From Cymbomonas tetramitiformis (lineage: Eukaryota > Chlorophyta > Pyramimonadophyceae > Pyramimonadales > Pyramimonadaceae), in the NCBI GenBank assembly GCA_001247695.2, contig LGRX02027658.1, positions 1 through 27,325 on the forward strand: a DNA stretch of 27,325 nt, written 5' to 3'. The first letter of the stretch is position 1, and each line of letters starts with the position of its first letter. The position numbers were made by a program, and so were the translations under genes. Below are positions 25,016 through 27,325 of the stretch, in pieces. Under the pieces are notes generated by a model. It searched no databases. It was not told where the DNA came from and was given only the letters and a program-made list of their open reading frames with translations.

Positions 25016-25271
25016 GGTTACGGTTCCACCACTTGTGGTGTTTCCTCGCTCGGCTTTCGCTCGCTTCGGCCCCCAGTTCGATTCTACTTCCCGGCAGTTC
25101 CCAAAAGTTCATCTTCACGTCGCCCAGCACGTACCCAGAGCTACGCTTTAATTTGCTTACGCTCTTCTTTCGGCACCCAGTTCGACACCCTGATCGGCAC
25201 CCAGACCGTTTGCGCATTATTTCTTGCGCCTCCCATTCGCGCGGTCAGCTTTTCGCCTGCCTGAATTACCC

Positions 25272-25418
25272 ATGTCTCAGCTCCGCCAAAAATCCCTTGC
25301 TGAAGCCCTTCGCGCAGCCCGTAAGGCTGGTGCCAGCTCACCTTCGCCGACACCTCCGCCAGGTGATGGGCGCTCTCCGACGCCAGGCAGCACGCCAGAG
25401 TAGCGGAGAATTGCCACA
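25272..25418 (+). CDS. In-frame 5' extension of gag, separated from it by one amber codon
   Basis: An ATG at 25272 opens 43 codons (MSQLRQKSLAEALRAARKAG..., then Pro/Ser-rich). These end in TAG at 25401-25403, followed in the same frame by CGG AGA ATT GCC ACA and the gag ATG at 25419. The basic amphipathic start looks like a genuine coding N-terminus. Either a nonsense mutation shortened gag to the downstream ATG, or the TAG-CGG context allows some readthrough. Confidence 0.45.
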
Positions 25419-26798
25419 ATGGTATCGCAGCGTTCGGCCCCTACATCGCTGCGGCCTGCCCCCTCCCCATTCGAGTTTTTCAACAACCCATCCGTCCTTG
25501 TCTCGACTCCTGTTGAGCTGGGACGCGAGGAGGAGTTCGCGGAGAACCTCTCCTACGCTTTCGCCTATTCCACGGACCTCGTGACTGTGCTGAAATCCGG
25601 CGGCTTTAACCCGAAAACCGGCCTCACCCTGGGCAACGAGGAGGCCGAGTCTGACTTCACCGTCCTCCTCGCTGGATTGGGACATGTCCTCTTCCCCATC
25701 TCCTACGCTGAGTTCTCGAAGCTCCTCGACCTGGAGAACGATCACGAGTTCTACCACATCACCCTGAACGAGATCCTCTTTACCATTTTGCCTGTGGTGC
25801 TTCGTGGCACAGCACTGGCGCTGTACCACGAAGCCGCGCGCTCCCATCCCGCTGACGGCCGGTACGTCCTCCAGCGGCTACGGTACGAGGTGGAGGGGGT
25901 GCCTGACCCTGACACAGACAGGTATTGGTCAAAGCTGCGGGCATCCGTGGTCGACGAGGACTCCGACCCCGCCCCGCAGCTTACCGTCATCCGCAAGCTG
26001 GGCGACAAGCACGCCCATCTGAACCCCGACTACAGCGAGGCTAAGAGGGTGAAGGACTTGTGGCACGTCCTGGCCAGCTCTGCAAAGCTATCGCCTTTCG
26101 TCACCCCGCTGTACTTGAACATCATCCGAGAGCTCCGTGGTGGCAAGGTCTACTCTTTCTCCGCCCTCTGCCTCCGTATCCGTACGGTATGGCGGGAGGA
26201 ATTCCCCCTCGCCACCCGCTCGACTGACTCTCAGCCCACCGACTACAGAGTCAAAAAGCCCACGTTCAATTCGCTGTCCGCCAAGAACGCCGACATCAAG
26301 CCCGTTGGTGAGTGGACCGCGCAGCCTGGCGCGCTCACCAAGAGGTGGGTGGGCACTGGTTACCCCTGTCTGGTCTGCTTTCGCCTTTGGAATCTGACGG
26401 ACACGCACCCCGACACTAAAGGGGCGTGCCCGTACACATGCCGTGAGGCATTTGCTCAGGGGCGCGCGCCCCCTACCGCCAAACCCGCGGGCTCGCGCCC
26501 GCCGCCTGCTGCCGCCGCGTCAGCTTCCGCTGCCATGCTCGGAGCGCCTGACGCCGCTCAGGCACCTGCACCGGAGTCTGTGGTGCCTACGGAGCCGCCT
26601 CCGGCAGGTGTCGCCAGCTTCATGACGTTCCGTGTTGACCAGCATGCATCTTGGGTTGGGCCGTCGATCGACGACGACGTTGCCCTCCACGCCGTGTCGC
26701 AAGATGCCGATCAGTTTGCGCTGGATGAGCCCGACGACTCCATGTACCCCGCCTTCCGGGAGCCTGCGCTGACACCTGATCGCGCGGCTGAACCCTAA
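25419..26798 (+). CDS. Gag (capsid/nucleocapsid-like) of the TR-GAG element
   Basis: 459 codons from ATG (context CCACAATGG) to TAA. Residues 30-260 are mainly helical, with HITLNEILFTILPVVLRGTA (113-132) and AARSHPADGRYVLQRLRYE (139-157), a pattern shared with the older gag at 22530. A cysteine/histidine cluster at 317-341 (CLVC...H...CPYTC; C-x2-C-x9-H-x6-C-x3-C) stands where a zinc knuckle is expected but with longer spacing than the canonical CCHC. A Pro/Ala-rich linker (345-395) and an acidic tail follow. No protease or polymerase motifs are present. The intact frame and near-identical LTRs suggest it is still expressible. Its role would be particle formation and RNA packaging in the cytoplasm. 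Confidence 0.72.
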   Translation: MVSQRSAPTSLRPAPSPFEFFNNPSVLVSTPVELGREEEFAENLSYAFAYSTDLVTVLKSGGFNPKTGLTLGNEEAESDFTVLLAGLGHVLFPISYAEFSKLLDLENDHEFYHITLNEILFTILPVVLRGTALALYHEAARSHPADGRYVLQRLRYEVEGVPDPDTDRYWSKLRASVVDEDSDPAPQLTVIRKLGDKHAHLNPDYSEAKRVKDLWHVLASSAKLSPFVTPLYLNIIRELRGGKVYSFSALCLRIRTVWREEFPLATRSTDSQPTDYRVKKPTFNSLSAKNADIKPVGEWTAQPGALTKRWVGTGYPCLVCFRLWNLTDTHPDTKGACPYTCREAFAQGRAPPTAKPAGSRPPPAAAASASAAMLGAPDAAQAPAPESVVPTEPPPAGVASFMTFRVDQHASWVGPSIDDDVALHAVSQDADQFALDEPDDSMYPAFREPALTPDRAAEP

Positions 26799-26983
26799 AG
26801 ATTGTTTGCAGCCTTCCTTTTAGTCTGTGGTGCTTAGAATGTTAGGACAACGCCCACGCACGGATGTGCCTCTAGTTGAGCTGGAAAAGGCTCCTTAGGT
26901 CCTAACAATTTGAAGTAACCTTGGGCTAGGTTAGGGCTTGCATTCATCTGGCATCCCACTCACACCTTCTGGGTGTGGTGGTG
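26799..26983 (+). other. 3' untranslated part and putative polypurine-like tract of the TR-GAG element
   Basis: No gene. The region between the gag stop and the 3' LTR ends in GGGTGTGGTGGTG, a G-rich tract in the position of a polypurine tract although interrupted by T. There is no coding capacity for pol. Confidence 0.5.
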
Positions 26984-27246
26984 TCACGGGTACTGTGACT
27001 TTCCCCCCACTGTATGGGAGGAGTCCAGATCCTTTGCTCACCCCTTGCCCTGAGTGACCCTGCCATCTTGTCATCTGTCATCTCCCTGACAGCCGACTGT
27101 CTCACTGCACAGATAAAAGCATGTAATGTTTTATCTATATCAGCTTATTCCGACAGATCACTGCTTGTTTCTGAGTCCTTTTGAGCCCAGTGATATATAT
27201 CTATATTCACCCCTTTCATTATATATATATTTCACTGTTCTTGTCA
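26984..27246 (+). repeat. 3' LTR
   Basis: 263 bp, identical to 24753-25015 except for one A/T difference near the 3' end, and followed by the CCGAG target duplication. Confidence 0.92.
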
Positions 27247-27251
27247 CCGAG

Positions 27252-27325
27252 ACCGTTCCGGGTATATCTAGCTTAGGGTTTATTTATCTTAGGAGTTTAT
27301 CCACACAGTTCGGGAGTTTCTGATA
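27252..27325. other. Sequence downstream of the LTR element, cut by the window edge
   Basis: It should be the continuation of the pre-insertion locus at 24752 and contains TTAGGGTTTATTTATC. Nothing else is assignable. Confidence 0.3.

Larger units (their letters stand above)
24753..27246 (+). mobile_element. Complete gag-only LTR retrotransposon (TR-GAG type), 2.5 kb
   Basis: Two 263-bp direct repeats that differ at a single base bound an internal region with one long gag ORF and no pol. The flanks carry a 5-bp target duplication, CCGAG at 24748-24752 and 27247-27251. The repeats end in ...TTGTCA. The upstream copy begins TCACGGG, while the downstream copy is preceded by TG (TGTCACGGG), so the usual TG start may have been lost at the 5' end. 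Non-autonomous elements that keep gag but lack pol are known as TR-GAGs and depend on a partner's enzymes. LTR near-identity indicates a recent insertion. Confidence 0.87.

Noticed and set aside
13011..26798. Reassignment of TAG to a sense codon, suggested by the two in-frame TAG codons
   Set aside because: The long ORFs at 6034-7728, 7751-9352 and 25419-26798 contain no in-frame TAA or TAG over about 1500 codons, so a general reassignment is unlikely.

Overview
The window looks like repeat-dominated nuclear DNA of a eukaryote. The evidence is spliceosomal-type introns (AG|GT donors, pyrimidine-rich acceptors), CACTA-like and hAT-like DNA transposons, a gag-only LTR retrotransposon, satellite arrays with higher-order structure, and TTTAGGG telomere-like heptamers inside one satellite. 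A plant-lineage host, possibly a streptophyte (charophyte) alga, fits best, but no single-copy host marker fixes the taxon. I see no operons, ribosome binding sites or CRISPR arrays.

Layout. 1-2800 (minus strand): exon-like pieces of a split gene, including a Dam-like N6-adenine methyltransferase ORF broken by a 289-bp hAT-type MITE with a perfect 8-bp target duplication. 3030-3545: 43-50-bp minisatellite, 11 copies. 3630-4680 (plus): decayed retroelement integrase, cut off by 3.6 copies of a 349-bp satellite (4683-5925). 6034-9352 (minus): a two-part transposase-like gene of the D...WADG...AHAKG-DG type with one frame break.

9371-16069: a 6.7-kb CACTA/EnSpm-like element with 43-bp perfect terminal inverted repeats. 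It holds remnants of a TnpD-type transposase (CPCxxC N-terminus, Cys-rich middle, DUF4216-like C-terminus) without the DDE core. It is filled with roughly a hundred copies of the near-palindromic pair TTTCCATAGG / CCTATGGAAA, including inside its introns. 16070-20350: two interleaved satellite families, one of 92 bp with a hairpin in each unit, and one of about 132 bp with a 268-bp dimeric higher-order period. A 240-bp segment is duplicated beside the two blocks of the second family. 20365-21632: six tRNA-like cloverleaf sequences on the minus strand, the last three in a 319-bp tandem repeat.

22280-27251: an old frameshifted gag gene with a canonical CCHC knuckle. Beside it sits a young, structurally complete gag-only LTR element (24753-27246) with 263-bp LTRs differing at one position and a CCGAG target duplication. 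Its gag appears related to the older one, so this is nesting of related elements.

The parts do not form one pathway. The window is a stack of mobile elements inserted into each other and into satellites. The most unusual item is the CACTA-like element whose repeats have spread from the subterminal zones into the transposase introns.
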